From contig NZ_NEVT01000003.1 of the NCBI RefSeq assembly GCF_002261345.1, positions 1,116,001 through 1,180,000 of the forward strand: a stretch of DNA of 64,000 nt. The letters run 5' to 3'. This DNA is from Bordetella genomosp. 2 (GTDB lineage Bacteria; Pseudomonadota; Gammaproteobacteria; Burkholderiales; Burkholderiaceae_B). The number at the start of each line of letters is the position of its first letter. Positions within the stretch are counted from its first letter, which is position 1. Position numbers and translations under genes: made by a program. Below the pieces are notes generated by a model, which made no database searches, was not told the origin of the DNA, and saw only the letters and a list, made by a program, of their open reading frames with translations. Positions 42,706 to 53,636 of the stretch are shown here, one piece after another.

Positions 42706-44028
42706 ATGAAGGCATATTCCACAGAACTTGCCGGGCTCCAGAGCGGTATCCGGTTCCTCTTCTGCTCCAGGGGCGATGCCCTCGCGGCGCAGTTGAGCCA
42801 GGCCCTGGGCCCGATCGGCGTGCTGACGCAGGAATCCCCCTCGCTGGAGCACCTGGCGCGGCGGCTGGCCGACATCGAACCCAAGGTGATCTTTCTCGAT
42901 TTCACGCTCAACAGCAACGAGCCGGGCAAACTGCTGCATTCGGCCGACCTGGCCCGCACGCTGGCGCGCGTCGCCCCGGACATCCCGCGCGTCGCGGTCG
43001 GGCTGCTGGGCCAGCCCGAAGGCGCCATTGCCGCGCTGCGCGCCGGCGTGACCGATTTCGTCGACCCGTCGGTCGCGCCGCACGAGGTGCGGGAGGTGGT
43101 GCAGCGGCTGCTCGACGTGCCGGCGTTCGGCGCGGGCGAGGCGGGTTCGCGCCGCGACGTGCTGCTGATCGGCGCGCGCGCCGGCGTCGGCACCAGCACG
43201 CTGGCCGCCCACCTGTCGGGCATCGCCCAGGAACGCTATGCGCAGGTCCATGCCGCCGCGCCCGGCGCGGCGCCCGTCAAGCCGGCAGAACCGGGCGCCG
43301 CGCTGCCGCCGGCGGCGCGCGTGGCCTTGCTGGATCTCGGGTGGCCGATCGGCGACGCGCAGCTCTATGTCAACGTGGCGGGCGATTTCGATTTCGCCGA
43401 GGCGACCCGCAACCTGCAGCGCCTCGACGCGACCCTGCTGGGCTCGGCCATGGCGCGGACGCGCGAAGGATTGGGCGTCATGGCCCTGCCGCGCGACCTG
43501 GCGCAGATGAACCACATCTCGCCGTCCGATTCGCTGCTGGTGTTCGAGCGCCTGCGCCAGCACTTCGGCCTGCTGGTGACCGACACCGGCGGCTTTTCCA
43601 ACATGGACTTCGTCGCCGGGCTGGCGCGTTCGTCGCGCACCATCTGGGTTGTCACCGACCAGAGCGTCAGTTCGCTGGTGGCGCTGTCCGGCGTGCTGCA
43701 GGACCTGGAGCGGCGCCACGTCGACCGGGCCGGCATCGGGCTGGTGGTGAACCGCTATGACGAGCGCTACGGCATGACCGCCCAGCAGATCGCCGAACGC
43801 TTCCGGCTGGAACTGGTGGGCACGCTGCCCGACCGCACCCTGGCGTTGATGGTGTGCACCAACCAGGGCCGCCTGTTGCACCAGGATGCCGAGCGCGACG
43901 TCTATGTGCGCGGCGTACAGGGCCTGATGGAAAAACTGTGCAATGACACGCAGCAGTCCGCCGGGCGCGGCAGCTGGCTGGCGACCTGGCTGCCCGGCGT
44001 GCATCGGCGCATGCTGGTCAGCAACTGA
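42706..44028 (+). CDS. cpaE: TadZ/CpaE localisation ATPase-like protein
   Basis: 440 aa: an N-terminal receiver-like domain (about 1-125) with VIFLDFTLNS and a MinD/ParA-like domain. The nucleotide loop reads GARAGVGTSTLAAHL: the lysines of the deviant Walker A are missing, as in many TadZ/CpaE proteins, so hydrolysis is doubtful. It localises the Tad machine. The start at 42706 follows GGTGA; a GTG at 42697 overlaps the secretin stop. Confidence 0.88.
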   Translation: MKAYSTELAGLQSGIRFLFCSRGDALAAQLSQALGPIGVLTQESPSLEHLARRLADIEPKVIFLDFTLNSNEPGKLLHSADLARTLARVAPDIPRVAVGLLGQPEGAIAALRAGVTDFVDPSVAPHEVREVVQRLLDVPAFGAGEAGSRRDVLLIGARAGVGTSTLAAHLSGIAQERYAQVHAAAPGAAPVKPAEPGAALPPAARVALLDLGWPIGDAQLYVNVAGDFDFAEATRNLQRLDATLLGSAMARTREGLGVMALPRDLAQMNHISPSDSLLVFERLRQHFGLLVTDTGGFSNMDFVAGLARSSRTIWVVTDQSVSSLVALSGVLQDLERRHVDRAGIGLVVNRYDERYGMTAQQIAERFRLELVGTLPDRTLALMVCTNQGRLLHQDAERDVYVRGVQGLMEKLCNDTQQSAGRGSWLATWLPGVHRRMLVSN

Positions 44029-44090
44029 CCGGCGCCCGGAGGCCGCCGCGCCGGCCGCGCGTTGGCGGGCGGACTGAAACAGGACCCGAC

Positions 44091-45445
<1,355 letters not shown>

Positions 45446-45446
<1 letters not shown>

Positions 45447-46378
45447 TGGCGGCCGCATGGACCACCGCGCTGCTGGCGCTGGTCATGGTGCTGGGCGCGG
45501 CGCTGCTGTGGCGCCAGGCCGGCCGCGGCGCGCGGCGCCAGGCCAGCTCGGTGTTCCTGGAGCGCCAGCTCGCGCAGGGCCAGGCAGGTGCCGCGCCGGC
45601 CGCCGGCGACCCGACCGATGCGCGCCGCGCGGCGTTCAGCAGCGGCGTGGCGCGCTGGGATACGCTGCTGCGCTGCGCCGGCATCCGGCAGACGGCGGGC
45701 CTGTATGCCGGCGCGGCCGGCATCCTGGCGCTGGGCGTGGCCCTGGCCGGGCTGCTGGGCGGCATTGTGTCGGCCGGCGCGGCCGGCGTGATGCTGCTGG
45801 TGGCCATGTATTTCCTCATCTGGCTGCGCGCCGACCGGCGCCGCGCGCGCATGTTCGACCAATTGCCCGAGATGCTGGACAACATGGTGCGGCTGATCAC
45901 CATCGGCAACAGCATGGCCGCGGCGTTCCAGGCGGCCGCCGCCAATACCAGCGAGCCGCTGCGCGAAGTGGTCGAGCGGGCCGCCCACCTGAGCCGCTCG
46001 AGCCAGGAGCTGGACGCCGCGCTGGCGCAGGTGGCGCGCCAGTACGACTTTGAAGAGCTGCGCCTGCTGGCGGCGGTGGTGCGGGTCGCCCAGCGCTTCG
46101 GCGGGCGCAGCGACGTAGTGCTCGAGCGCATGGCCGAGTTCATGCGCGACGTGGCGCAGGCGCGCTGCGAGCTGGCGGCATCGTCGGCCGAGATCCGCCT
46201 GTCGGCCTGGGTCCTGGCGCTGCTGCCGCTGGGGATTGCCTGCTACATCATGCTGACCAATAACGCCATGTTCATGACCATGTGGGACGACCCGCTGGGG
46301 TTCAAGATGCTGATGGCCGGCCTGGCCCTGCAGTTGCTCGGCTCGTACTGGCTGTACCGCATGACCAAGTCGATATGA
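45446..46378 (+). CDS. tadB: Tad inner-membrane platform protein TadB
   Basis: 310 aa with four transmembrane segments and a cytoplasmic T2SSF domain (QLPEMLDNMVRLITIGNSMAAAF ... FEELRLLAAVVRVAQRFGG). TadB and TadC form the platform that the ATPase turns. The ribosome site GCGGAGG lies inside tadA. It lies 10 bp before tadC. Confidence 0.9.
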
Positions 46379-46388
46379 GGGCTGCGCC

Positions 46389-47390
46389 ATGGATATCCTG
46401 ACTGCCGCCAACCCGTCCATGTTGCTCGCCGCCGGCGTGCTGCTGATCGCGCTGGCGCTGCTGGCCGCCGGCCTGGGCATGGTGCTGCGGCTGCGCGGGC
46501 AGTCGCGCACGCTGCGCGTGGTCGAGCAGGCGCTGGCCGCGCGCGCCGGCGCGGCCGCCGGGCCGGCCGGGTCCGGGCCCGCCGAGGCTTCCGGCCGCAT
46601 GGGCGCGCTGGCGCAGGGGGCCGATGCGCTGGGCCGGCGCCTGGGGCGGGGCCGGCTCGCCGAAGCGCTGCTGCCCGCCGAAGACGCCAAGCTGCTCGAC
46701 CTGGCCGGATACCGCGACATCGCCCGCGCGCGGGCGCGCTATGTCGCGCTGCGCTTCGCGCTGGCGGCGGGCCTGCCCGTGGCCGCGCTGCTGCTGCGCG
46801 GCGCCTGGCTGGGCCCGGGCTCCATGCTCGCCACGCTGTCGACCCTGTTCATCGGCTTCGCGGCGGGCTATCTGTTGCCCAAGCTGCTTCTTGCGCGCCG
46901 CGTCGCCGCGCGCAAGAAGCAGGCCGCCAAGGAACTGCCGTTGCTGATCGACCTGTTGCGGCTGCTGCAGGGAGTAGGCCTGTCGGTGGACCAGAGCCTG
47001 CACGTCATCGTCAGCGATTTCTCGCCGGTGCTGCCGGTGCTGGGACATGAGCTGGGCGCCGCCACGGCCGTCTATGCGCGCGGCCGCACCCGCGAACAGT
47101 CGCTGGCCCGGCTGTCGCAGGATTTCGACGAAGACGACCTGGCGGCGGTGTGCCGGCTGATCGTGCAGGTGGACCGCCATGGCGGCGCGGTGCAGGAACC
47201 GCTGAACCGCTTCGCGCAGCGCGTGCGCGACCGGCGCCGCTTCGAGCTGCGCGAGAAAATCGGCCGGCTCACCGTGAAGATGACCGGGGTCATGATCATG
47301 ACCCTGCTGCCGGCCTTGCTGATCGTGACCGGCGGCATGGGCGTCCTGTCGGTCATGCGCGGCCTGTCGCGCATCGCGGGAGGAATGTGA
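46389..47390 (+). CDS. tadC: Tad inner-membrane platform protein TadC
   Basis: 333 aa, T2SSF family. N-terminal helix (LLAAGVLLIALALLAAGLGM), a soluble part, two helices around 120-165, the T2SSF region (ELPLLIDLLRLLQGVGLSVDQSL) and a C-terminal helix (MTGVMIMTLLPALLIVTGGM). It pairs with TadB. The stop shares its last A with the tadD ATG (TGATG). Confidence 0.9.
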   Translation: MDILTAANPSMLLAAGVLLIALALLAAGLGMVLRLRGQSRTLRVVEQALAARAGAAAGPAGSGPAEASGRMGALAQGADALGRRLGRGRLAEALLPAEDAKLLDLAGYRDIARARARYVALRFALAAGLPVAALLLRGAWLGPGSMLATLSTLFIGFAAGYLLPKLLLARRVAARKKQAAKELPLLIDLLRLLQGVGLSVDQSLHVIVSDFSPVLPVLGHELGAATAVYARGRTREQSLARLSQDFDEDDLAAVCRLIVQVDRHGGAVQEPLNRFAQRVRDRRRFELREKIGRLTVKMTGVMIMTLLPALLIVTGGMGVLSVMRGLSRIAGGM

Positions 47391-48229
47391 TGAAGCTTCG
47401 ATGGCGGCTGGCGCTGTTGCCCTGCGCCGCGGCGCTGGCGGGCTGCCAGGGCGGCGGCGCGCAGACGGCCTGGGCCCTGATGCAGCAACAGCAGCAGGAG
47501 CAGGCCCTGGTGCGGCAGGCCGAAGACCAGGCCCAGGCTGGCGCCGAACCTTCCGAGCCCGGCCTGATGCTGGCCATGATCCGCGCCACGCAGGCGCAGG
47601 GACGCCACTTCGCCGCGCTGGCCTACATCGATGCCTATCGGCAGCGCTTCGGCGCCAACGATGAGCTGGTCGCGTTGCAGGCCGACGCGCTGCGCCGCAC
47701 CGGCCAGGATGCGCAGAGCGAAGCGACCTACCGCAAGCTGCTGGGCGGCAGCCAGGCCGCGCTGGGCTGGCACGGCCTGGGCCTGCTGGCGGGCGCCCGC
47801 GGCGACTATGCGCAGGCCGCCCAGGACCTGGAGCGCGCCGTCCGGCTGGCGCCCACCGATGCCCAGATGCTCGGCGACCTCGGCTACGCGCGGCTGCGCG
47901 CCGGCGACAGCGCGGGTGCGCGCGTGCCGTTGGGCCAGGCCGCCGAACTGGATCCGGGCAATGCCAGGGTGCTGGCCAACCTGGCATTGCTGCTGCTGGT
48001 CGAAGGCCAGCCCGCGCAGGCGCAGCAACTGATGGACCGCGCCAGCCTCGGACCGGAGGCGCGCAGCCAGGTGTTCCAACTGGCCGGGCAGATACGCGCC
48101 GGCGATGACGATGCGCCGCGTGCCGGCGTGGTGCGGCCGGTCGTGCAGGCGTCCAGCGGCCGCGATGTGGCGCTGCCGATGCTGCAGCCGACCATGGACC
48201 GCACGCTCAACCCGCCGCTATCCCAATGA
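47390..48229 (+). CDS. tadD: TadD-like TPR lipoprotein
   Basis: 279 aa. Lipobox LAGC (Cys19), a glutamine-rich coil, then TPR repeats from about residue 55 to 210 (YIDAYRQRFGANDELV..., GLGLLAGARGDYAQAAQDLE, GDLGYARLRAGDSAGARV, NLALLLLVEGQPAQAQQ). TadD proteins are pilot-like lipoproteins that help the secretin assemble. The stop overlaps the next ATG at 48226. Confidence 0.85.
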   Translation: MKLRWRLALLPCAAALAGCQGGGAQTAWALMQQQQQEQALVRQAEDQAQAGAEPSEPGLMLAMIRATQAQGRHFAALAYIDAYRQRFGANDELVALQADALRRTGQDAQSEATYRKLLGGSQAALGWHGLGLLAGARGDYAQAAQDLERAVRLAPTDAQMLGDLGYARLRAGDSAGARVPLGQAAELDPGNARVLANLALLLLVEGQPAQAQQLMDRASLGPEARSQVFQLAGQIRAGDDDAPRAGVVRPVVQASSGRDVALPMLQPTMDRTLNPPLSQ

Positions 48230-48270
48230 CCGCCGCGTCCCCCGACCCCGCACAACCCGAAGAGGCAACC

Positions 48271-48660
48271 ATGCTCCGATATTTCCCGCGTTACCTGGTC
48301 CTGATCGCGGCACTGCCGTGGGCGGCGTGCGCCCAGATGAACGCGCCGCTGACCGGCGCCGCCGCCCCGCAGCCGGCCGGCCCGGCAGCCGCGCAGCCGC
48401 TGCCCGACCGGCCGGTCGTGCGGCAAGTGCAGACGCCCCTGCCGGCCGCGCCCGCCGCGGCGCCGCGCGCCGCCGGCCACGCCGCGGTCGGCGATGTCAC
48501 GCGCGCGCTGCTGGCGGCCCAGGCCGACGGCCGCCGCGCCGGCGGCGCCCTGCCGATTCTCGGGCCGGTCGCCACCGCGTCCTGGCAGCGCTATCTGGAG
48601 AGCTTCCGCCAACCCATCCCGGAATGGTTCAGCGAGAAGGTCAAGATCGAAGGGCAGTAG
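48271..48660 (+). CDS. DUF3613 protein of the tad locus
   Basis: 129 aa. Signal sequence (YFPRYLVLIAALPWAACAQ), a proline/alanine-rich linker, then the DUF3613 block QADGRRAGGALPILGPVATA and SWQRYLESFRQPIPEWFSEKV. The family is found in betaproteobacterial tad loci; function unknown. The start is ATG 48271 with AGAGG upstream; an ATG at 48226 overlapping the tadD stop would add 15 residues before the signal sequence. Confidence 0.8.
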   Translation: MLRYFPRYLVLIAALPWAACAQMNAPLTGAAAPQPAGPAAAQPLPDRPVVRQVQTPLPAAPAAAPRAAGHAAVGDVTRALLAAQADGRRAGGALPILGPVATASWQRYLESFRQPIPEWFSEKVKIEGQ

Positions 48661-48673
48661 GGCGGCGCCACCG

Positions 48674-50782
48674 ATGATCCGGCTATCGCGCCTGTCGCCG
48701 CGCCCACCAGCGCGCCAACGCGGCTCCATCACCGTCATGGCGGTTTTTGCCGTGCTGATCGGCATGGTGGTGCTGCTGTCGGCGCAGGTCGGCTATCTGT
48801 TCTACATGAAGCGCGAGCTGCAGAAGGCCGCCGACCTGGCCGCGCTGTCGGCCGTGCAGGTGCTGGCGCCCAGCGGCAGCCTGGCGGATTGCGCCGCGGG
48901 CGCGCCGGTGCACGCGGCCGCGCAGGCCAGCGCCGTCGCCAATGTGCCGGGGTTCGTCGATGCCATCACGGCGGCCGACATCAGCGTCGACTGCAAATTC
49001 TGGGACCCGGCCCGCGCCGACGCGTCGGGCACGCACTTGTTCGATCCCGACGCGGCCGGCGGCGGCCGCGCCAACGCAGTGCGGGTGCGCATCGACAAGA
49101 CGCTGAGCGCGCTGATCCCCGGCGTGATCAGCGGCTGGGCTGGCGGCACGCGCGCCAGCGTCGTGGCGGTGGCCGCCACGACCGCCCCGACCGCCGCCTT
49201 CAGCGTTGAATCGCGCTTGCTGCGGCTCGCTTCGGACGGCCTGCTCGCCAAGCTGCTGGCGTCGCTGGGTGCGACGCCGGGCCAGCTCGCCGTGCTCGAT
49301 TCGGCCGGCCTGGTCAATCTCGACATCACGCCTTCGGGCCTGCTGCAGCAATTGGGCCTGCCGCTGACCCTGTTGTCCGGCATCGGCACGCCGGAGCAGC
49401 TGGCCGCCCTGGAGGCGGTGTCGCTGGGCGACTTGCTCGACGCCACCCTGGCGCTGGTCAAGCGCACCCAAGGCACGGCGCAGGCGCAAATCGGCCTCCT
49501 GTCCGACATCGTCCAGGTGCTGCTGGACGTGGCGCCGCTGGATATTCCCATCAAGCTGTTCGGCGACGGCGGCGTGCTCGACGCTTCGCTGGCCACCGAC
49601 GCGCAGTCTGCCCTGCTGGCCGATGTCAAGGTCATGGACCTGCTGCAGACCAGCCTGATGATTGCCAACGGCGACAACCTGATCAACCTGGGCCTGGATG
49701 TGCCCATCCTGGGAGTGCAGAGCCGGGTGCGCGTGGTGGAGCCGCCCTCGATCGCGGTGGGCGGGGTCGGCACGCGCGCCAGCACTGCGGGCGTGCGCGT
49801 CTACCTGCGCCTGCGGACCGACGACATTCCCGTGGTGGGGCCGCTGCTGAGCACCCTGGGCACCCGCGTGGACCTGCCGCTGATCATCGAGGCCGGGCAG
49901 GCCGACGCGACGCTGACCGCGCTGTGCGAGGCGCCGTTGGCGCCGCGGCAGGCCCGTTTCGAGGTGCGCTCGTCGGTGGCCAATGTCTGCTTGGGCGGCT
50001 TCCCGGCCATGGATCCGGCCAATGCCGAATCGTTCTTCTCGCGCGCCAATGCCTGCGTGGAAAGCGGATTCGTCGAGGTGGGGCGCCACCAGGTATTGAA
50101 CGTGCTGGGCATCCTGCCGCTCACCAGCCGGGTGACCTTGCCGGTGTTCCGCGCCGGGGATCCGCTGCCGGTGACGCTGACCGAGCCGCCTTCGGGCGAA
50201 GCCAGCAAAACGGTGCAGGCCACCGACCTGGACCTGGCGGCGTTGACCGCGAATGTCGCCGATGCGGTGATCGGCGGCATCCTGGGCGACCTGCTCACCA
50301 ACGGCGCTGTGCCGACCGCGGCGCAACGCAAGGAGCTGGCCGCGCAACTGGTGGGGCCGTCGCCGCACGGCCGCTCGATCACGGAAGTGGTCAATGAGCT
50401 GCAGTGGTCCGGCGCCGCCATGGACCGGCTGGGCCAGCGCATGCGCCAGGGCGGCCTGACCGGCGTGCTGGGCGGCACGCTGCAGGTGGTCGGCAATGTG
50501 CTGGGCTCGCTGCTGTCGCCGGTGCTGGACATCGCCTGCGGCGTGGGCGGCCTGTTCGGCAGCATCAAGGAGTGCCGCGTCAACACGGTGGCCGACCTGG
50601 CGCTGACCGGCGGCAACGCCATCAGCGGCCTGGCCAGCATCGTCGTCGCGCTGCTCGAACCGCTGCTGTCGCCGCTGTCGATGCTGCTGCAGCAATTGCT
50701 CAACCTGCTCGGCCTGAACCTGGGCGAGACCGACATATCCCTGTTGTCCGTGGATTGTGGCAAGCCGCGGCTGGTGTATTGA
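48674..50782 (+). CDS. TadG-like pilus assembly protein
   Basis: 702 aa. A short basic leader is followed by QRGSITVMAVFAVLIGMVVL (TadE/G-type membrane helix, RGSIT) and a large periplasmic domain of about 660 residues with repeated hydrophobic segments (LGDLLDATLALVK, IVVALLEPLLSPLSMLLQQL) and several Cys. The N-terminal part resembles the putative Flp pilus-assembly TadG domain. TadG proteins in this group are large; its role as minor pilin or adhesin is unresolved. It is the last structural gene. Confidence 0.8.
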   Translation: MIRLSRLSPRPPARQRGSITVMAVFAVLIGMVVLLSAQVGYLFYMKRELQKAADLAALSAVQVLAPSGSLADCAAGAPVHAAAQASAVANVPGFVDAITAADISVDCKFWDPARADASGTHLFDPDAAGGGRANAVRVRIDKTLSALIPGVISGWAGGTRASVVAVAATTAPTAAFSVESRLLRLASDGLLAKLLASLGATPGQLAVLDSAGLVNLDITPSGLLQQLGLPLTLLSGIGTPEQLAALEAVSLGDLLDATLALVKRTQGTAQAQIGLLSDIVQVLLDVAPLDIPIKLFGDGGVLDASLATDAQSALLADVKVMDLLQTSLMIANGDNLINLGLDVPILGVQSRVRVVEPPSIAVGGVGTRASTAGVRVYLRLRTDDIPVVGPLLSTLGTRVDLPLIIEAGQADATLTALCEAPLAPRQARFEVRSSVANVCLGGFPAMDPANAESFFSRANACVESGFVEVGRHQVLNVLGILPLTSRVTLPVFRAGDPLPVTLTEPPSGEASKTVQATDLDLAALTANVADAVIGGILGDLLTNGAVPTAAQRKELAAQLVGPSPHGRSITEVVNELQWSGAAMDRLGQRMRQGGLTGVLGGTLQVVGNVLGSLLSPVLDIACGVGGLFGSIKECRVNTVADLALTGGNAISGLASIVVALLEPLLSPLSMLLQQLLNLLGLNLGETDISLLSVDCGKPRLVY

Positions 50783-50783
50783 C

Positions 50784-50837
50784 ATGAACATGCAGAATTC
50801 CCGCTGGCCGGACGCGGAGGGCGCGAGCCATGCGTAG
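50784..50837 (+). CDS. Possible 17-codon leader ORF before the sigma-54 regulator
   Basis: ATG 50784, one base after the tadG stop, opens 17 codons ([17 protein letters not shown]) whose stop overlaps the start of the regulator gene by a few bases. It could couple translation of the regulator to tadG, or be chance. No ribosome site is evident. Confidence 0.2.
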   Translation: MNMQNSRWPDAEGASHA

Positions 50838-52227
50838 CAAGCCCATCCGCGACGATTTCGACCTTTATGTATGGGAAGGCGCGTCCGACATCGCCGCGCG
50901 CGCCGAGCGCTGCCTGGCGGGCATGGACGTCACCGTGGTGCGCGCCGACGCCGCCACGGCCTTCCCGCCGCCGCGCGACATGGCGCGCGCCGCGATCGCC
51001 CTGGTGTCGGTATCGGTCATGGGCGACAAGCGCTTCAGCGGCTACGACTGGCTGGCCGCGCAGGGCATGCCGGTGATCTGGGTGGCGGCCGAGCCGCGCG
51101 GCAACGATCCGCGCTTCTATCCGCCGGCGTATTCGTACATCCTGCCGCCGGCCTTCACCACGGCCGAGCTGCGCCGGCAACTGGTCGAGCTGCTGGGGGC
51201 GCTGGACGGCGCGGACCGTCGGGCGGCGCGCCACGAGCAGCCGTTCGTGGCCGTATCGGAGCCGATGCGCGCCTTGCTGGCCGAAGCCCGCATGTTCGCC
51301 GATTGCCGCAGCAATGTGCTGATCCATGGCCAGACCGGCGTGGGCAAGGAGCGCGTGGCGCGCCTGCTGCACGAGTGCGCCGCCTGGGCCGACGGGCCGT
51401 TCGTGGCGGTCAATTGCGGCGCCATTCCCGAGGGATTGTTCGAGGCGCATTTCTTTGGCCATGCCAAGGGCGCCTTCACCGGCGCGGTCGGCGCGCACAA
51501 GGGCTACTTCGAGCAGGCCGACGGCGGCACGCTGTTCCTCGACGAGATCGGTGACCTGCCGCTGTACCAGCAGGTCAAGCTGCTGCGCGTGCTGGAGCAG
51601 AACGCGGTGACCCGGCTGGGCTCCACGGTCGAGGTGCCGGTCGACTTCCGCCTGGTGGCGGCCACCAACAAAGACCTGCGCGCGCTGTGCGCGCAGGACG
51701 AATTCCGCTCCGACCTCTACTACCGGCTGGCGGTCATCGAGCTGTACATCCCCAGCCTGCAGGAACGCGGCTCCGAGGAAAAGATCGCCATCTTCCGCGC
51801 GCTGCTGGAGCGGCACGGCCTGGGCGCGGACGACCCGCCGCCCGGCTGGCTGCTGGAGCGGGTGGCCTGCACGGTGTATCCCGGCAACGTGCGCGAGCTG
51901 GCCAACGTGGTCGAGCGCGTGGCGATCGTGCGCCGCCAGCTCCAGGGATGGGACCGGCCGCGCATCGAGCAAGTATTCGACCGGTTGGGTGCTGGTGCGG
52001 TCCTCGCCGCCGCGCCGCCGGCCAGCGGCATGGCCGACACCTGGTCCGACGCCGAGCGCGCCGAACGCAACCGCATCCTGGCGGCGCTCGAGGCGCACGG
52101 CTGGCGGCGCCAGGACACGGCGCAGCACTTGGGCATCAGCCGCAAGGTGCTGTGGGAAAAGATGCGCAAGCTGCGGCTGGGCAGCAACCAGGGCGAGCCG
52201 GCCGAGGGGCTGGCGGAGCCGTTCTAG
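50830..52227 (+). CDS. Sigma-54-dependent enhancer-binding regulator with degenerate receiver-like domain
   Basis: 465 aa. Residues 1-125 look receiver-like but lack the phosphorylatable acidic pocket. The AAA+ domain has Walker A GQTGVGKE (167-174), GAFTGA (214-219), Walker B LFLDEIGD (235-242) and a switch-type segment [11 protein letters not shown]. The C-terminus is a Fis-type HTH ([20 protein letters not shown]). GAFTGA is intact, so it should contact sigma-54. A strong GGAGGG precedes the ATG. It likely regulates tad genes; VpsR-like members with such domains bind c-di-GMP, which here is only speculation. Confidence 0.9.
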   Translation: MRSKPIRDDFDLYVWEGASDIAARAERCLAGMDVTVVRADAATAFPPPRDMARAAIALVSVSVMGDKRFSGYDWLAAQGMPVIWVAAEPRGNDPRFYPPAYSYILPPAFTTAELRRQLVELLGALDGADRRAARHEQPFVAVSEPMRALLAEARMFADCRSNVLIHGQTGVGKERVARLLHECAAWADGPFVAVNCGAIPEGLFEAHFFGHAKGAFTGAVGAHKGYFEQADGGTLFLDEIGDLPLYQQVKLLRVLEQNAVTRLGSTVEVPVDFRLVAATNKDLRALCAQDEFRSDLYYRLAVIELYIPSLQERGSEEKIAIFRALLERHGLGADDPPPGWLLERVACTVYPGNVRELANVVERVAIVRRQLQGWDRPRIEQVFDRLGAGAVLAAAPPASGMADTWSDAERAERNRILAALEAHGWRRQDTAQHLGISRKVLWEKMRKLRLGSNQGEPAEGLAEPF

Positions 52228-52274
52228 CGGCCAGTGCGCCACGGCATAGGAAGTTAGTAAATTAAATAAATTGG

Positions 52275-52288
52275 TATAGTTTCGAAAC
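52275..52288 (+). promoter_or_regulatory. Promoter region of the DUF2968 lipoprotein
   Basis: A short AT-rich patch has a -10-like TATAGT (52275-52280) that runs into the perfect palindrome GTTTCGAAAC (52279-52288), placed just upstream of the GGGGAAGG ribosome site. The palindrome would overlap the start of transcription. Confidence 0.4.
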
Positions 52289-52305
52289 AATCACTTGGGG
52301 AAGGC

Positions 52306-53019
52306 ATGAAAGTCCATCATCTTCATCGCGCCGCGCGCCTGGCGGTGCTGGGCACGGCGCTATCGGGCCTGGCGGCCTGCGCCAGCGCACAACAGCCGGA
52401 AGCCGCCCGTCCGCCCGTGCAACAGGTGGAGAGCCGGCAGGCCGGCGATACGCCGGTGACGCCGCCGGCGCCGGCGGCCAAGCCGAATTCCACCATCGCC
52501 GAATTGCAGGCCCTGATCCAGAACCGGCAGGTGTCGGAGCTGCGCACCACCTACAACGGCACCTACGGCGCGAGCCTGTTGTTCAAGCCCGACGACCTCA
52601 CGTATTACGCCGCCTTGTTCCAGCAGAAAGACTTCTGGCGCGTGGTGCAGACCAAATCGGACAAACAGGCCGAGGCGACCTATCGCGCCTTCGCCGAACA
52701 GTCGGCCGAACTGGCGGAGGTCGACATCAGGCGCATCAAGCTGCAGGCCGAATACGCGCATTCCGAGCGCCTGCTGGCCGAACGCAGCAACGAACTGGCC
52801 ACCCTGCAGGCCGACCAGTCGCTGCGGCGCCAGCAGGAACAACAAGTGGCCGCCCGCCAGGAACAGGCGCGCCAGCAGGCCGCGGCCCTGGCCCAGCAAC
52901 AGCAGCAGATGCGCGCCGAACTGCAATCGATGCAGCGTCAGATCGACGCGCTGCAGGCGCAGCAGGCCGAACTCGAGCGCGGCGAGGCCGCGGCCCGCCG
53001 CAAGGGCGCCGGCAAATAG
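52306..53019 (+). CDS. DUF2968 lipoprotein
   Basis: 237 aa. Lipobox LAAC (Cys25), a proline-rich linker, then the DUF2968 domain (IAELQALIQNRQVSELRTTYNG ... LTYYAALFQQKDFWRVV) and a long glutamine-rich coiled coil (residues about 140-230, ending EAAARRKGAGK). DUF2968 is known mainly from Burkholderiales; function unknown. It is on the plus strand after the tad locus, but has its own promoter-like patch, so it is probably a separate unit. Confidence 0.85.
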   Translation: MKVHHLHRAARLAVLGTALSGLAACASAQQPEAARPPVQQVESRQAGDTPVTPPAPAAKPNSTIAELQALIQNRQVSELRTTYNGTYGASLLFKPDDLTYYAALFQQKDFWRVVQTKSDKQAEATYRAFAEQSAELAEVDIRRIKLQAEYAHSERLLAERSNELATLQADQSLRRQQEQQVAARQEQARQQAAALAQQQQQMRAELQSMQRQIDALQAQQAELERGEAAARRKGAGK

Positions 53020-53033
53020 CGGCCGGCCGGGCC

Positions 53034-53498
53034 CTATTGCAGCCGGTCGTCGTCGAGGAAGTCGGGCAGCGCCATGACGTCGATGCCTTCTTCGCTGAGC
53101 GAGGCGCGTTCTTCGGGCGTGGCGGTGCCCCGGATGGGGCGGTCGTCGGCGTCGCCGGCATGGATGCGGCGGGCTTCTTCGGCGAAGCGCGGGCCGACGT
53201 TCTCGGTCTTGCGGATCATTTCGCGGATCTGGCGCAGCACGGCCGCCTGCATGCGGGCCATGGCGGCCGGGTCGCCGCCCGCGGCGGGCTTGCCGCCGTC
53301 GGCGGGCGCGGCCGGCGCATGCAGGTGGGCCACGTTCAGGTGCGGCGCCGACAGGCGCTTGGTCACCTTGGCCGACGCGCAGACCGGGCACGTGACCAGC
53401 CCGCGCGCCTGCTGCGCGTCGTAGTCTTCGTGCGAACCGAACCAACCCTCGAAAAGGTGGTCCTGGTCGCATTGCAGGTCGAATACTTTGAGTGCCAT
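53034..53498 (-). CDS. DUF1178 family protein
   Basis: 154 aa. The start MALKVFDLQCDQDHLFEGWF at 53498 is the family start. CPVC (VTCPVCAS) with an upstream Cys looks like a zinc ribbon. The C-terminus carries the conserved RFAEEARRIHAGDADDRPIRG block. Function is unknown. It is on the minus strand downstream of efp and its terminator, and converges with the DUF2968 gene. Confidence 0.88.
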   Translation of the reverse strand: MALKVFDLQCDQDHLFEGWFGSHEDYDAQQARGLVTCPVCASAKVTKRLSAPHLNVAHLHAPAAPADGGKPAAGGDPAAMARMQAAVLRQIREMIRKTENVGPRFAEEARRIHAGDADDRPIRGTATPEERASLSEEGIDVMALPDFLDDDRLQ

Positions 53499-53578
53499 GA
53501 TGGAAATATGGGGGCGCAAGCCTGGGAAAACAAGCTTTTTCCGGGCGGCGCCCGGGCAGGTGTGGCGCTTCAGCAATA

Positions 53579-53598
53579 ACGGCGCCTTGCGGCGCCGT
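53579..53598 (-). terminator. Intrinsic terminator after efp
   Basis: On the minus strand ACGGCGCC-GCAA-GGCGCCGT forms an 8-bp stem with a GCAA tetraloop, followed by TTATTG. It lies about 40 bp downstream of the efp stop and separates it from the DUF1178 gene. Confidence 0.7.
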
Positions 53599-53636
53599 CA
53601 GGGTCGTGCTGCTCGCGGCGCGCCCGCCGCCGGCGT

